NCBI RefSeq assembly: GCF_000025545.1
Contig: NC_013889.1
Coordinates: 1,109,501 to 1,173,500 of the forward strand
Source: Thioalkalivibrio sp. K90mix
GTDB taxonomy: Bacteria > Pseudomonadota > Gammaproteobacteria > Ectothiorhodospirales > Ectothiorhodospiraceae
Direction of reading: 5' to 3'
DNA: 64,000 bases
Of this stretch, positions 1 through 8,873 are shown one piece after another (position 1 is the first letter of the stretch; the number at the start of each line of letters is the position of its first letter). The notes under the pieces are model-generated. The model saw only the letters and a program-made list of their open reading frames with translations. It was not told where the DNA came from and did no database searches. A program made the translations under genes and the position numbers.

Positions 1-362
1 CGCCGTGGTGCGCGTTCGATGCCGTAGCGGGCCAGCATCATGCTGTCCTTGCGGTCGGTCTTGTTGCGCACCCCCATGCCCTTGGCATGCGAACGCACCT
101 GGGCCGGGTTCAGCACGTGGACCTGCACCCCCTGATCATGAAGCCAGTACGCCAGCGGCTCGTGGTAGATGCCAGTGGCCTCCAGATACACATGGAGCCC
201 CTCGGGGGTCTCGCCGGTGTTGCGCTCGAGCCAGTGCAGCAGCTCCCGGTACTGGTCTTGGCGGTTCGGGAACACCTTGGGCTTCACCTTGCCCGCCTCC
301 AGATCCCGGACCCACATGCAGTCGAGCTTGTTCTTGCTAACATCAACGCCAATATGAGCCAT
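1..362 (-). CDS. IS110-family transposase, N-terminal part (cut by window edge)
   Basis: Reading from the ATG at 362 leftwards gives about 120 residues starting MAHIGVDVSKNKLD, open to the edge. This is the DEDD/RuvC-like catalytic N-terminus of IS110-family transposases. Visible acidic positions are the Asp of GVDVS, the Glu of YLEATGIYHE and the Asp pair of NKTDRKDSMML. The family excises and integrates DNA as a circular intermediate, without flanking inverted repeats of the DDE type. The reading frame looks intact as far as it is visible, unlike the second copy at 1758. The C-terminal Ser-containing domain lies outside the window, so activity cannot be judged. Confidence 0.9.
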   Translation of the reverse strand, partial: MAHIGVDVSKNKLDCMWVRDLEAGKVKPKVFPNRQDQYRELLHWLERNTGETPEGLHVYLEATGIYHEPLAYWLHDQGVQVHVLNPAQVRSHAKGMGVRNKTDRKDSMMLARYGIERAPR

Positions 363-551
363 CTCGTCCTCTCGCCTTGTCCGTACAGCCTCACCCGTCC
401 GTCACGGAGGGGGGTCTTGGATACCGTTCAAACTTCGAGATGAGAAAGGACTCGGGGCCAATCTACAGAACAGGTTCGTGACCTCAGGAGCCTGACGGGT
501 TACCCGAGCCCAATACGGTTCATGGTAGCGATCCGTGAACCGCAAGACACA
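363..551 (-). other. Non-coding end of the IS110-type element
   Basis: No gene is visible between the transposase start and the hairpin at 552. The stretch holds short inverted repeats, for example CGGTTCA (516-522) with TGAACCG (536-542). In IS110-group elements the non-coding segment upstream of the transposase is transcribed into a bridge RNA that pairs with donor and target DNA. That role here is inferred from position only. The outer end of the element is not determined. Confidence 0.35.
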
Positions 552-624
552 AGGAGCCTGCTTGCAGGCGAAGCTTCCGCCCGCGTCTGACTTTGGCAGG
601 GGCTTCGCCTGCAAGCAGGCTCCT
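552..624. repeat. REP-like hairpin, 23-bp perfect arms
   Basis: The arms 552-574 and 602-624 are perfect inverted copies (core GGAGCCTGCTTGCAGGCG) with a 27-base loop, followed by CTACGG. The TAGGAGCC-type end resembles the REP units near 55, 58 and 60 kb. It lies just past the aat stop, so it may also end aat transcription, though no T-run follows. Confidence 0.7.
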
Positions 625-645
625 ACGGGGGTGGTGCGAAAGGTA

Positions 646-1413
646 TTACGAGGGGTGTGATGGGGGGGTGTTCCAGTCGGGGTCGAGGGGGCTCTGGGTC
701 GGCGTGGTGCACCAGGGGCCCGGCTCGACGGGTTCGTTTGTGAGCTCGCGAATGCGTGCGATGAACTCGCGCCGGGGGAGGGTGATGGCGCCGAGGTTGC
801 GCAGGTGCTCAGTCTCCATCTGCACATCCACCAGGGGCCAGTCCCAGGCGACCAGGTGGCGGCAAAGCCAGGCCAGCGCGATCTTGGAGGCGTCGCGCTC
901 GCGCGAGAACATCGACTCGCCGCAGAACAGCCGCCCCACGGCCACGCCGTAGAGTCCGCCGATCAGACGCGGACCGTCCCAGACCTCCACCGAGTGCGCG
1001 TGCCCCGTGCGGTGCATCGCGATGTAGGCCTGCTGCATGCTTGCGGTAATCCAGGTGCCCTCGGCGTACTCGCGCGGCCCGGCGCAGGCTTCGATCACGG
1101 CCTCGAAGGCGCGATCGAAGCTGACCGTGTAGCCGCGATTGCGGATCGCCTTTTTCAGGCTGCGGTGCATCCGGAAGTGACCCGGTTCCAGCACCGCGCG
1201 CGGGTCCGGGCTCCACCACAGGATCGGCTGCCCGGCCTCGAACCAGGGGAACACACCGGAGCGATAGGCATTCAGCAGCCGTGGCACGGAGAGATCGCCG
1301 CCGGCGGCCAACAGGCCGTTCGGATCGGGCAGGGCATGCGCCGGGTCCGGGAATGGCGCGTCCGGGTGCTCCGGGTCGAGCCAGGGCAGGGTGATTTGCG
1401 GGCCACCGGTCAT
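646..1413 (-). CDS. aat: Leucyl/phenylalanyl-tRNA-protein transferase
   Basis: The product is 255 aa. It transfers Leu or Phe from aminoacyl-tRNA to the N-terminal Arg or Lys of proteins, creating a destabilising N-degron for ClpS/ClpAP in the cytoplasm. Family hallmarks are visible: FPDPAHALPDPNGLLAAGGDLS near the N-terminus, then YRSGVFPWF, ILWWSPDPRAVL, the GTWIT segment, HSVEVWD and the GES(M)FS motif followed by ASKIAL. The start at 1413 was chosen over an in-frame ATG at 1500 because GGAGAGG sits at the right distance and the protein then begins like family members. Length is slightly above the usual 230-245 aa because of a Pro-rich C-terminal tail. Confidence 0.95.
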   Translation of the reverse strand: MTGGPQITLPWLDPEHPDAPFPDPAHALPDPNGLLAAGGDLSVPRLLNAYRSGVFPWFEAGQPILWWSPDPRAVLEPGHFRMHRSLKKAIRNRGYTVSFDRAFEAVIEACAGPREYAEGTWITASMQQAYIAMHRTGHAHSVEVWDGPRLIGGLYGVAVGRLFCGESMFSRERDASKIALAWLCRHLVAWDWPLVDVQMETEHLRNLGAITLPRREFIARIRELTNEPVEPGPWCTTPTQSPLDPDWNTPPSHPS

Positions 1414-1757
1414 GGGGTGCCTCTCCGTGGAGGGCGGTGCATACCCGAGGTCATCCCGGACGCCGCTGCGCGGCGATCCGGGATCTTTGTCTTCGGCCAC
1501 AGGGCGGAGCGCAGGAGGCCCCGGCTTTTCGCTGCGCTGCAGCCGGGATTGCCTGTTGGAGATGCGAGATAACGGGGGTGGTTGGGAGCGAGCCTGGGGC
1601 TGGCCGCCCCCAGGCTCGCTCCTGCCCCCGCGACCGACCCGTGATGGGGCATTCGGCCCTCGACATCACGGCCCGGCGGCGGGCCGGCTTCTTTTGTTGT
1701 TGACTTGGTTGGGCCGCAGCGGCGCGCCCGCAGACAATCCGAAGTCGAGGTTTCATC
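1414..1757. other. Intergenic region between aat and the IS110 remnant
   Basis: No credible gene is seen. The only clear structure is the perfect hairpin at 1585-1622. The stretch just before 1758 is likely the decayed upstream end of the IS110 copy. Confidence 0.5.
1585..1622. repeat. Strong hairpin, 15-bp perfect arms
   Basis: GGAGCGAGCCTGGGG (1585-1599) is repeated in inverted form at 1608-1622 around an 8-base loop. It could be a REP-type unit or a structured terminator upstream of the IS110 remnant. No T-run follows on the plus strand. Confidence 0.6.
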
Positions 1758-2253
1758 ATGCCTGATACCGATTTGAATGCCTTTAATGGCACTCCGCGTT
1801 GCCTGGGGATCGATGTAGCCAGGGCCCATGTCGTGATCCACGATTTGCACGCGGGGCGTACCCTCAGTGTAGAAAACGCGTCCGACGCCCTCCATACGGC
1901 CCTTGCGACCTGCGTGGGCCATGATCAGGTCGTGTGCGAAACGACCGGGGGCGACGAACGCGCAGTGCTGGACGTCGCCCCCGACCTGAACCTTCCGATC
2001 CATTGTGCGGATGCGTGCCGGGTGAAAGCCTTTATCGCACCCCATGGCGGCCGAGCGGACGTCAAGCCTGTCGCGTTCATGGCCGCATTGTCCGTCGCCC
2101 TGGGGTATCGGGACCTCAGCACCAGCTATAAGCGGCTCCTCGCCAGGGGCAAACCCAAGCCCGTTGCCCCTGGCTGCCGTTGCACGCAAACAGGTCGTCA
2201 TCGCCCGCGCCAAAATCCGTGACTCTAAAACACAGATCATACTGATTCGATGA
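1758..2253 (+). pseudogene. IS110-family transposase remnant
   Basis: The 154-aa frame to 2222 begins like an IS110 transposase (GIDVARAHVVIHD, then VCETTGGDERAVL). From about residue 100 it jumps to a C-terminal segment (YKRLLARGKPKPVA). The middle of the protein, including the C-terminal-domain Ser region, is missing. The expected following segment (AAVARKQ) continues in another frame to 2253. The copy therefore carries a large internal deletion and a frameshift and should be inactive. It is not the same sequence as the transposase at the left edge. Confidence 0.85.
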
Positions 2254-2328
2254 AGGAGCTGAGGGAATGTGGCAGGGCTGGCTGAGGTTTGGCGGTTGCC
2301 GGCGGGGCGGCTGGAGTTTGTGGCGGCG

Positions 2329-4530
2329 TCAGGTTGAGCGGTTGGGGATGCGGCGCACGGACTGGACGCTGCCGAGGGATTGCAGGCGGTCGAAGAGGGT
2401 GCTGAGTTCGCCGAGGTCGGTGATCTCGGCTTCGAGTTCCATGTGGACGCTGCGGTCGTTGGGGTCGGTTCGGGTGTTCACGCGCAGCAGGTTGATGCCG
2501 CTGGCGGAGAAGGCATTGCCGACTTCGCCCAGCAGGCCGGCGCGGTCGTGCGCTTCGAGCTCGAGGGTGATGGGTTCGCGCTCGGGCTCGTCGCCCCAGG
2601 AGACGGGGATCAGGCGGCCGCGTTTTTCCTCCGGCATGCGCAGGATGTTGACGCAGTCGCTGCGGTGGACGGAGACGCCGGCCCCGCGCGTGATGAAGCC
2701 GACGATCGCGTCGCCCGGCTGCGGGTTGCAGCAGCGCGCGCGGGAGGTCAGCAGGCCACCGACGCCGCGGATGCGGATCTCGTCGTCCTGGATGCGTTCT
2801 TCCCGGCGTGGTTCCGCGGGTTGGGGCGGGGCGGCCTGTTTGGCGCGGGCCTTTTCCGCCTGGCGTTGTTCGCGCAGCTGGTGGGAGATGCGACCGGCGA
2901 TCTGGCTGGTGGTGATGTCGCCGGCACCGAGCGCGATCAGCAGCTCGTCGAAGGTCTGGAACTTCATGGCGTCGGCGAGCGCGTTGCGGTCCAGGTTCGA
3001 ACCACAGCCCAGGCGCTGGCATTCGCGGTCGAGCAGGTGCTTGCCGGTGGCCAGGTGTTCGTCCTGGTGCTGCTGGCGGAACCAGGTGCGCACCTTGGAG
3101 CGGGCGCGGGCGGTGTTCAGGTAGCCGAGATTGGGGTTGAGCCAGTCGCGGCTGGGGCCGCCCTCGCGGGTGGTGAGCACCTCGACGCGTTCGCCGGACT
3201 TCAGCTTGTAGGTCAGCGGGACGATGTGCCCGTCCACCTTGGCACCCCGGCAGCGGTGACCGACCTCGGTGTGCACGGCGTAGGCGAAGTCCAGCGGCGT
3301 GGCGCCCTGGGTCAGGTCCATCACCTCGCCCTGGGGCGTGAGCACGAATACGCGCTGATGCAGTGGCTCGCTCTGGATTTCGTCGAGCAGGTTCTGGTCG
3401 GAGTTGTCGGCGGCCTCCAGTAACTGGCGCAGGCTGCTGATCGCGCGGTTGAGTGCCTGATCCTCGCGTCCCCCCTCCTTGTAGCGCCAGTGCGCGGCGA
3501 CCCCGAGTTCGGCGAAGTCGTCCATTTCGCGGGTGCGGATCTGCACCTCGACGACCTTGCCCTCGGGGCCGACCACGGCGGTGTGCAGCGACTGGTAGCC
3601 GTTGTCCTTGGGGTTGGCGATGTAGTCGTCGAACTCGCTGGGCAGGTGGCGCCAGTCGTTATGCACGATGCCGAGCACGGTGTAGCAGGTGGCGAGTTCG
3701 TCAACGATTACCCGCGTGGCACGCAGGTCGTAGAGCTCGTCCAGCGAGGTCTGCTTGCGCTGCATCTTCTTCCAGATGCTGTAGATGTGCTTGGGCCGCC
3801 CGAACACACGCGCCTGGATGCCGGCTTCGGCCAGCCGGTCGTGGAGGGTATGGGCGAAGCGCTCGACATAGGCCTCGCGTTCGGTGCGGTTCTCCTCCAG
3901 TCCCTTGGCGATCTCGCGGTAGGTCTCGGGTTCGAGGATGCGCAGGGCGAGGTCTTCCATCTCCCATTTCAACTGGCCCACCCCCAGGCGGTTCGCCAGC
4001 GGGGCGATCACGTCCAGGGTCTCCTGTGCGAGCACGCGGGCGCCGTCGTCTGGTTCCTTCACGGCCAGGCGCAGATGCTGCACCCGGTAGGCGAGCTTGA
4101 TCAGTACCGCGCGAACGTCGTCGACCATCGCCATCAACATGCGGCGCAGGCGTTCGGCCTGTTCCGGGCGCCCGACCGGGGCCTCGAACCTGCGGCTGAC
4201 CAGGGCCGCGACGTTGACGGTCAGGCGCGCAATCGAGTCGCCGAAGCGTTCCTTGAGGGCGCGCTCGTCGATCTGTCGAGCCAGATAGGCGCTGACCAGG
4301 AGCGCGGCGGTGATGGTCTGCCGGTCGACGTTCAGGTGACGCAGGACCTCGGCCACGTCCAGCGGATGAGACTCCAGGCCGGAGGCATCCACCGAGGTGA
4401 GCGCCAGGTCCAGCGCATCCGCGAGCGCGGCTGCGGACGCGGCATCGCCGTTGGGCCCGGCAAAGCGCGCGACCAGCGGGTCGCGGTCCAGGCCCTGCAG
4501 CTCGGTGTTGGTGAGTAGCGAATGGCGCAT
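2329..4530 (-). CDS. relA: GTP pyrophosphokinase RelA
   Basis: The product is 733 aa. It is a ribosome-associated alarmone synthetase that makes (p)ppGpp from ATP and GTP/GDP during amino-acid starvation. The N-terminal HD region lacks the HD...ED metal ligands of SpoT, so hydrolysis is not expected. The synthetase core is intact (LYDLRATRVIV, then PSEFDDYIANPKDNGYQSLH). The EFDD motif is the ExDD signature of RelA, against RxKD in SpoT. A TGS domain (QRVFVLTPQGEVMDL) and a C-terminal ACT domain follow. The ATG at 4530 was chosen because the longer frame to 4629 would overlap the divergent hydrolase start. No strong Shine-Dalgarno is seen at either start. Confidence 0.95.
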   Translation of the reverse strand: MRHSLLTNTELQGLDRDPLVARFAGPNGDAASAAALADALDLALTSVDASGLESHPLDVAEVLRHLNVDRQTITAALLVSAYLARQIDERALKERFGDSIARLTVNVAALVSRRFEAPVGRPEQAERLRRMLMAMVDDVRAVLIKLAYRVQHLRLAVKEPDDGARVLAQETLDVIAPLANRLGVGQLKWEMEDLALRILEPETYREIAKGLEENRTEREAYVERFAHTLHDRLAEAGIQARVFGRPKHIYSIWKKMQRKQTSLDELYDLRATRVIVDELATCYTVLGIVHNDWRHLPSEFDDYIANPKDNGYQSLHTAVVGPEGKVVEVQIRTREMDDFAELGVAAHWRYKEGGREDQALNRAISSLRQLLEAADNSDQNLLDEIQSEPLHQRVFVLTPQGEVMDLTQGATPLDFAYAVHTEVGHRCRGAKVDGHIVPLTYKLKSGERVEVLTTREGGPSRDWLNPNLGYLNTARARSKVRTWFRQQHQDEHLATGKHLLDRECQRLGCGSNLDRNALADAMKFQTFDELLIALGAGDITTSQIAGRISHQLREQRQAEKARAKQAAPPQPAEPRREERIQDDEIRIRGVGGLLTSRARCCNPQPGDAIVGFITRGAGVSVHRSDCVNILRMPEEKRGRLIPVSWGDEPEREPITLELEAHDRAGLLGEVGNAFSASGINLLRVNTRTDPNDRSVHMELEAEITDLGELSTLFDRLQSLGSVQSVRRIPNRST

Positions 4531-4648
4531 GATCGCTTGGTATTGTACGTCAGCCGTCCGCCGGGCAAAGGCTCTGTCCGAAGGGGATTCATACGACGGT
4601 CGACCCGTTTGGCTTGCCATCGGACCCATGCCGGGTCACGATCGAATC

Positions 4649-5506
4649 ATGCTGAACCTGTTCAAACTGGCGCTGATTCTCGCGGTTGGGTACGCCCTGG
4701 TCGTAGGCCTGATCTACCTGACGCAGGATCGGCTGATCTACATGCCCAGTAGCAATGTGGTTGGCAGCCCCGCGAACATCGGGCTGGAATACGAGGACGT
4801 GGCGCTTGAGACCGAAGACGGCGTGCGGCTGCACGGGTGGTACCTGCCGGGTCCGGAGGATAATGCGCCGGTCTTGCTGTTTCTGCATGGCAACGCGGGG
4901 AACATCGGGCATCGCCTGGAGTCGCTCGAGCAGTTCCATCATCTGGGGCTTGCGGTGCTGATTATCGATTATCGCGGGTACGGCCAGAGCCAGGGGCGAC
5001 CTCACGAGGAGGGCACCTATGAGGACGCCCGTGCGGCGTGGAACTGGCTGCGCGAGCATCTCGAGTACGAACCCGAGGAAATCGTGCTGTTCGGACGCTC
5101 CCTGGGCGCAGCCGTGGCGGCGCGACTGGCCGAGACCAAGAGCCCTGCGGCCGTGATCCTGGAGGCGGCCTTTACCTCGGCTGCCGATCTGGGGGCGGAG
5201 GTCTACCCCTGGCTCCCGGTGCGGGCGCTGATCCGGCATGAATACGACGTGCTGGGACGGGTCGGGGCGATCGAGGCGCCGTTGCTGTTTGCCCATGCGC
5301 GCGAGGACGAGATCGTGCCGTTTGCGCATGCCGAGCGCCTGCTGGAGGCGAGCGGCGGCGAAGCACAGCTAATGGAGATGGACGGCGGGCACAATGATGC
5401 CTTTCGGGCGACCGGCTCGCGCTACATTGAGGGCCTGCGCGAGTTTCTGGAGGATGCCGGCCTGGAGCTGCGCCCGCAGGATGCGACGAATCGGGACGGG
5501 GAGTAG
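4649..5506 (+). CDS. Membrane-anchored alpha/beta hydrolase (YfhR/BEM46-like)
   Basis: The product is 285 aa. A single N-terminal hydrophobic helix (about residues 5-25) would anchor it to the inner membrane. The fold is marked by HGNAGN (oxyanion hole), GRSLGAAVA (GxSxG nucleophile Ser), the DEIVPF acid region and GGHND (catalytic His). The closest recognised group is the YfhR/BEM46/ABHD13 serine hydrolases, whose substrates are poorly known. An upstream in-frame ATG at 4628 is possible. The gene is divergent from relA with about 118 bp between starts. Confidence 0.85.
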   Translation: MLNLFKLALILAVGYALVVGLIYLTQDRLIYMPSSNVVGSPANIGLEYEDVALETEDGVRLHGWYLPGPEDNAPVLLFLHGNAGNIGHRLESLEQFHHLGLAVLIIDYRGYGQSQGRPHEEGTYEDARAAWNWLREHLEYEPEEIVLFGRSLGAAVAARLAETKSPAAVILEAAFTSAADLGAEVYPWLPVRALIRHEYDVLGRVGAIEAPLLFAHAREDEIVPFAHAERLLEASGGEAQLMEMDGGHNDAFRATGSRYIEGLREFLEDAGLELRPQDATNRDGE

Positions 5507-5562
5507 GTGGGGTGCTAAAATCGGCGCCTTTTGTGCCCGTCATGAACGGCATGGACGCATGA

Positions 5563-6564
5563 ATGCCTCAGCTTGAATTAGGCCCACCGGGGCTCGCGAT
5601 CAGCCGGCAGGAAGGCCGGGGCGACGCGCCGGTACTCACGCTGCGTTTCGGTCGCGTTACCGGGGCCACGCTGCGCCCGGACGGGATCGATATTGCCCTT
5701 GGGCTCGAGCCGCTGGAGATCCCGCAAGGGCGCGAGGCGGCACCCGAGCTCTGGTATGCGGCGGGCGCGGTGCGCACCGAAGAAATCGATGACCTGATGC
5801 TGGCGCATGCGGGGGATCGGCTCGTGGGCTGCTGGTATCGGCCGCATGGCGCCGACGAGGACCCCGAGGCGATCACCGAGCAGGCCTATCATGCGATCCT
5901 CGACGCCTGCCAGCAGCGGGGGTTCGGACACCTGGTGCGCGCCTGGAACTATTTCCCCGCGATCAACCAGGAACTGAACGGCCAGGAGCGCTACCGCAGT
6001 TTTTGTGCCGGGCGCGCCCGGGTGTTCGAGGCGCTGCCGGATTTCGAGCGGCACCTGCCGGCGGCGACGGCTATTGGTACGCATGTCGACGGCATGCTGA
6101 TCTACTTCATCGCCATGCGCGAGACCACGCTGCGTATCGAGAATCCGCGGCAGGTCAGCGCGTTTCGCTATCCGCGGCAGTACGGGCCGCGCAGCCCGTC
6201 GTTCGCGCGGGCGCGGATGAGCCAGGAGGCGTGCGGGGCCGCGGAATTGTTCATCTCCGGGACGGCCAGCATCGTGGGCCACGAAAGCCGGCACGCGGAC
6301 GACCTTGAGGCCCAGATCGACGAGAGCCTGCGCAACATCGGGGTGCTGCTGGCGGCGGCCTCCGAAGAGGGCACTGTGGCGTTGCGCGATCCCGGTGACC
6401 TGTCGATGCTGAAGGTCTATCTGCGCCACCGGGCGGACGGGCCTCGTGCGCAGCGGCATCTGCGCGAGTGCCTGGGCGAAGACGTGGATATCCTGCTGCT
6501 GCATGGCGATATCTGCCGCAGCGAGCTGTTAGTGGAGATCGAAGGGCTGTACCGCGAAGGCTAG
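5563..6564 (+). CDS. Chorismatase, FkbO/Hyg5/XanB2-like
   Basis: The product is 333 aa. It resembles the chorismatase family, cytoplasmic enzymes that hydrolyse chorismate to a dihydroxycyclohexadiene acid (FkbO) or to 3- and/or 4-hydroxybenzoate (Hyg5, XanB2). Characteristic segments are GHLVRAWNYFPAIN, the AFRYPRQYGPRSPSFARA loop and FISGTASIVGHES with the following H. The next gene, 72 bp downstream on the same strand, is a UbiE-like methyltransferase. This suggests a supply of 4-hydroxybenzoate for ubiquinone, as known for Xanthomonas XanB2. Family assignment is fairly secure; the product formed is not. The ATG at 5563 has no strong Shine-Dalgarno. Confidence 0.8.
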   Translation: MPQLELGPPGLAISRQEGRGDAPVLTLRFGRVTGATLRPDGIDIALGLEPLEIPQGREAAPELWYAAGAVRTEEIDDLMLAHAGDRLVGCWYRPHGADEDPEAITEQAYHAILDACQQRGFGHLVRAWNYFPAINQELNGQERYRSFCAGRARVFEALPDFERHLPAATAIGTHVDGMLIYFIAMRETTLRIENPRQVSAFRYPRQYGPRSPSFARARMSQEACGAAELFISGTASIVGHESRHADDLEAQIDESLRNIGVLLAAASEEGTVALRDPGDLSMLKVYLRHRADGPRAQRHLRECLGEDVDILLLHGDICRSELLVEIEGLYREG

Positions 6565-6636
6565 CCCGCAGGGCCCCGCCTCTCGCGGGCGTTGAAACGG
6601 TATTGGGCGCGCGCGGCGCGCAGAAGGGGGAAGTGG

Positions 6637-7383
6637 ATGAATGATCCGGGGTACAAGCCGCATCCGGTACTGAAGGACTACTACGGCGACGAGTCGGAAA
6701 AGCGGGCGTTTGTCGACGATCTGTTCGACCGGACGGCACCGCATTACGACCGCATCCTGCGCTGGGGCTTTCTCGGCACTGGTCAGGCGTATCGTCGCTA
6801 CGCGCTGAAGCAATCCGGCCTGCAGCCCGGCATGGATATCCTGGATGTCGCGACGGGCACGGGCCCAGTGGCGCGCGAGGTGCGCAAGGTGGTCGGTGAC
6901 GAGAACATCACCTGTGTCGATCCCAGCCGCGGCATGATCGATGTGGCCCGGCGCTCGATCAAGGCGCGCTTCATCGAGGGTCTGGGCGAGCAGCTGCCGC
7001 TGCCGGACAAGCAGTTCGACCGCGTCTACATGGGCTACGGCCTGCGCCATGTGCGCGACCTGCATGAGCTGTTTGGCGAGTACTTCCGTGTGCTCAAGCC
7101 GGGCGGTCGCTGCATGATCCTCGAGGTCTCGCGCCCCAGCACCGAGCGCCAGTTCAAGATGGCGCGGTTCTACTTTCGCGACTTCATCCCGTTTCTCAGC
7201 CGTCTGCTCACCCGTGACCCGGATGGGCATCTTCTGATGCGCTATTTCTGGGACACGATCAACGAGTGCGTGCCGCCGGAGAAGATCATGGGCGTACTGG
7301 AGGATGTCGGTTTCCGCGACGTCAAGCGCGATGTGCAGCTCGGCGTGTTCAGCGCCTACCTGGCGACCCGGCCGGCCGACTAG
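6637..7383 (+). CDS. UbiE/COQ5-like class I methyltransferase
   Basis: The product is 248 aa. The SAM-binding motif I is DVATGTGPVARE. FDRVYMGYGLRHVRDLHELFGEYFRVLKPGG matches the UbiE-type segment around motifs II-III, and an N-terminal FDRTAPHYD resembles the UbiE entry motif. UbiE C-methylates the benzoquinol ring in ubiquinone and menaquinone synthesis. The motif I differs from the classic D(V/L)AGGTGD and the family C-terminal GG..A.H..K end is absent, so it may be a divergent UbiE or a related methyltransferase. The ATG at 6637 follows a good GGGGA. The upstream chorismatase supports a quinone role. Confidence 0.7.
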   Translation: MNDPGYKPHPVLKDYYGDESEKRAFVDDLFDRTAPHYDRILRWGFLGTGQAYRRYALKQSGLQPGMDILDVATGTGPVAREVRKVVGDENITCVDPSRGMIDVARRSIKARFIEGLGEQLPLPDKQFDRVYMGYGLRHVRDLHELFGEYFRVLKPGGRCMILEVSRPSTERQFKMARFYFRDFIPFLSRLLTRDPDGHLLMRYFWDTINECVPPEKIMGVLEDVGFRDVKRDVQLGVFSAYLATRPAD

Positions 7384-7388
7384 GCGGT

Positions 7389-7646
7389 TTGGCTCGCCTT
7401 AGGGTCCGCGTGGCGCCGGGCAGCAAGCGCGATGCGATTGGCCCCTGGATGGGGGATATCCTCAAGCTTCGGGTGCAGGCCCCACCAGAGAAAGGCCGGG
7501 CAAACGAGGCCGTTTGTGCCCTGCTGGCGAAGGCGCTGGGTTGCCCGGCCCGTGACGTGAGCGTTGTGGCGGGTGCGACCGCGCGCGACAAGACCGTGGC
7601 GATCGAGGGTTACAGCGAGGCGGACCTGCGCCGCGCGTTATCCTGA
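7389..7646 (+). CDS. YggU/DUF167 family protein
   Basis: The product is about 85 aa and matches the small DUF167 (YggU) family: LRVRVAPGSKRDAIG, LKLRVQAPPEKGRANEAV, then VVAGATARDKTVAI. Function in the family is unknown. No ATG is available in the right place. The best start is TTG at 7389, six bases after the preceding stop and after a GGCGG-like sequence, which suggests translational coupling to the methyltransferase. Confidence 0.8.
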   Translation: MARLRVRVAPGSKRDAIGPWMGDILKLRVQAPPEKGRANEAVCALLAKALGCPARDVSVVAGATARDKTVAIEGYSEADLRRALS

Positions 7647-7654
7647 TCGCCGGA

Positions 7655-7674
7655 GATTATCAGCGTTTCCTTAA
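7655..7674 (+). repeat. Isolated end of the 20.4-kb MITE-like repeat
   Basis: GATTATCAGCGTTTCCTTAA closely matches the outer end of the right arm of the element at 20370-20658 (GATTAGTGTTTCCTTAA), with small differences. No second arm was found nearby, so it looks like a relic or solo end. Confidence 0.45.
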
Positions 7675-7712
7675 TGGAGCCGCCAGGGCTCCCGCGACCC
7701 TTCCAGGATCCC

Positions 7713-8750
7713 ATGAACCGTCTGACGATTACCCGACCCGACGACTGGCACCTGCACCTGCGCGATGGCGATGTACTGGGCAGCGTGCTGCCGGATACCG
7801 CAAGGCGTTTTCGCCGCGCGATCATCATGCCGAACCTGAAGCCACCGGTGACGACGGTGGAGGCAGCAGCCGAGTATCGCGAGCGCATCCTCGCGGCCCT
7901 TCCGGATGAGGCGGATTTCGAGCCGCTGATGACGCTTTATCTGACCGAGGCGACTACGCCCGGGATGATCGAGGCCGCCAAGGCCAGCGGGTTCATTCAC
8001 GGCGTGAAGCTGTATCCCGCGGGGGCGACGACCAACGCGGCCAGCGGGGTGTCGGATATCCGGCGATGCTACCCCGTGTTCGAGGCGATGCAGCGGGTCG
8101 ACCTGCCGCTCCTGGTGCATGGCGAGGTGACCGATCCGGAGGTCGACATCTTCGACCGCGAGGCGGTGTTTATCGAACGGCATCTGCAGCCGCTGATTCG
8201 CGAGTTCCCGGAACTGCGCGTGGTGCTGGAACACACGACCACGGAATCGGGCGTGGCGTTTGTCGAGTCGGGTCCGGATAACATCGCCGCGACCATCACC
8301 CCGCAGCACCTGCTGTACAACCGCAATGCGCTGTTCGTCGGCGGGATCCGTCCGCATCACTACTGCCTGCCGATCCTGAAGCGCGAAGGTCACCGTCAGG
8401 CCCTGTTGCGTGCGGCTACCAGCGGCCACCCGCGCTTCTTCCTCGGGACCGACAGCGCGCCGCACCCGCGACATGCGAAGGAGTCCGCTTGTGGCTGCGC
8501 GGGGATCTACTCGGCTCATGCGGCGATCGAATTCTATGCCGAGGCCTTCGCCTCGGTGGATGCGCTGGACAAGCTGGAGGGTTTCGCCAGCTTCCACGGC
8601 CCGGATTTCTACCGCCTGCCGCGCAACACCGACAGCATCACGCTGGAGCGGGTGGACTGGACTGTTCCGGAGGCGGTGCTGTTCGGCCACGATCCGGGCG
8701 TGCCGCTGCGCGCGGGCGAGACGGTCGCCTGGCAGCTGGCGCGCCACTGA
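7713..8750 (+). CDS. pyrC: Dihydroorotase (class II)
   Basis: The product is 345 aa, the usual length for E. coli-type PyrC. It cyclises carbamoyl-aspartate to dihydroorotate in pyrimidine synthesis. Metal and active-site features are visible: DDWHLHLRD (HxH), [13 protein letters not shown] (Lys that becomes carboxylated), HGEV, LEHTTT and [10 protein letters not shown] (catalytic Asp). The ATG at 7713 follows AGGATCCC. An in-frame ATG at 7674 overlaps the repeat relic and is less likely. Confidence 0.97.
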   Translation: MNRLTITRPDDWHLHLRDGDVLGSVLPDTARRFRRAIIMPNLKPPVTTVEAAAEYRERILAALPDEADFEPLMTLYLTEATTPGMIEAAKASGFIHGVKLYPAGATTNAASGVSDIRRCYPVFEAMQRVDLPLLVHGEVTDPEVDIFDREAVFIERHLQPLIREFPELRVVLEHTTTESGVAFVESGPDNIAATITPQHLLYNRNALFVGGIRPHHYCLPILKREGHRQALLRAATSGHPRFFLGTDSAPHPRHAKESACGCAGIYSAHAAIEFYAEAFASVDALDKLEGFASFHGPDFYRLPRNTDSITLERVDWTVPEAVLFGHDPGVPLRAGETVAWQLARH

Positions 8751-8873
8751 CCCCGCGGCGTGACGGAGCCGGCACCGACCGTGGCGGGGCCGAACCTCAA
8801 GCCGTCGCGGTGGTCCCCGGTAGTACAGGCATTGTTTGCACGGCGTATCCAATTCCGACCCCAGGGAGGGCAC

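Noticed and set aside
2237-3022. 261-codon Arg/Pro-rich minus frame
   Set aside because: Out-of-frame shadow of relA.
4531-4629. Upstream extension of relA to 4629
   Set aside because: It would overlap the start of the divergent hydrolase and does not resemble RelA N-termini.
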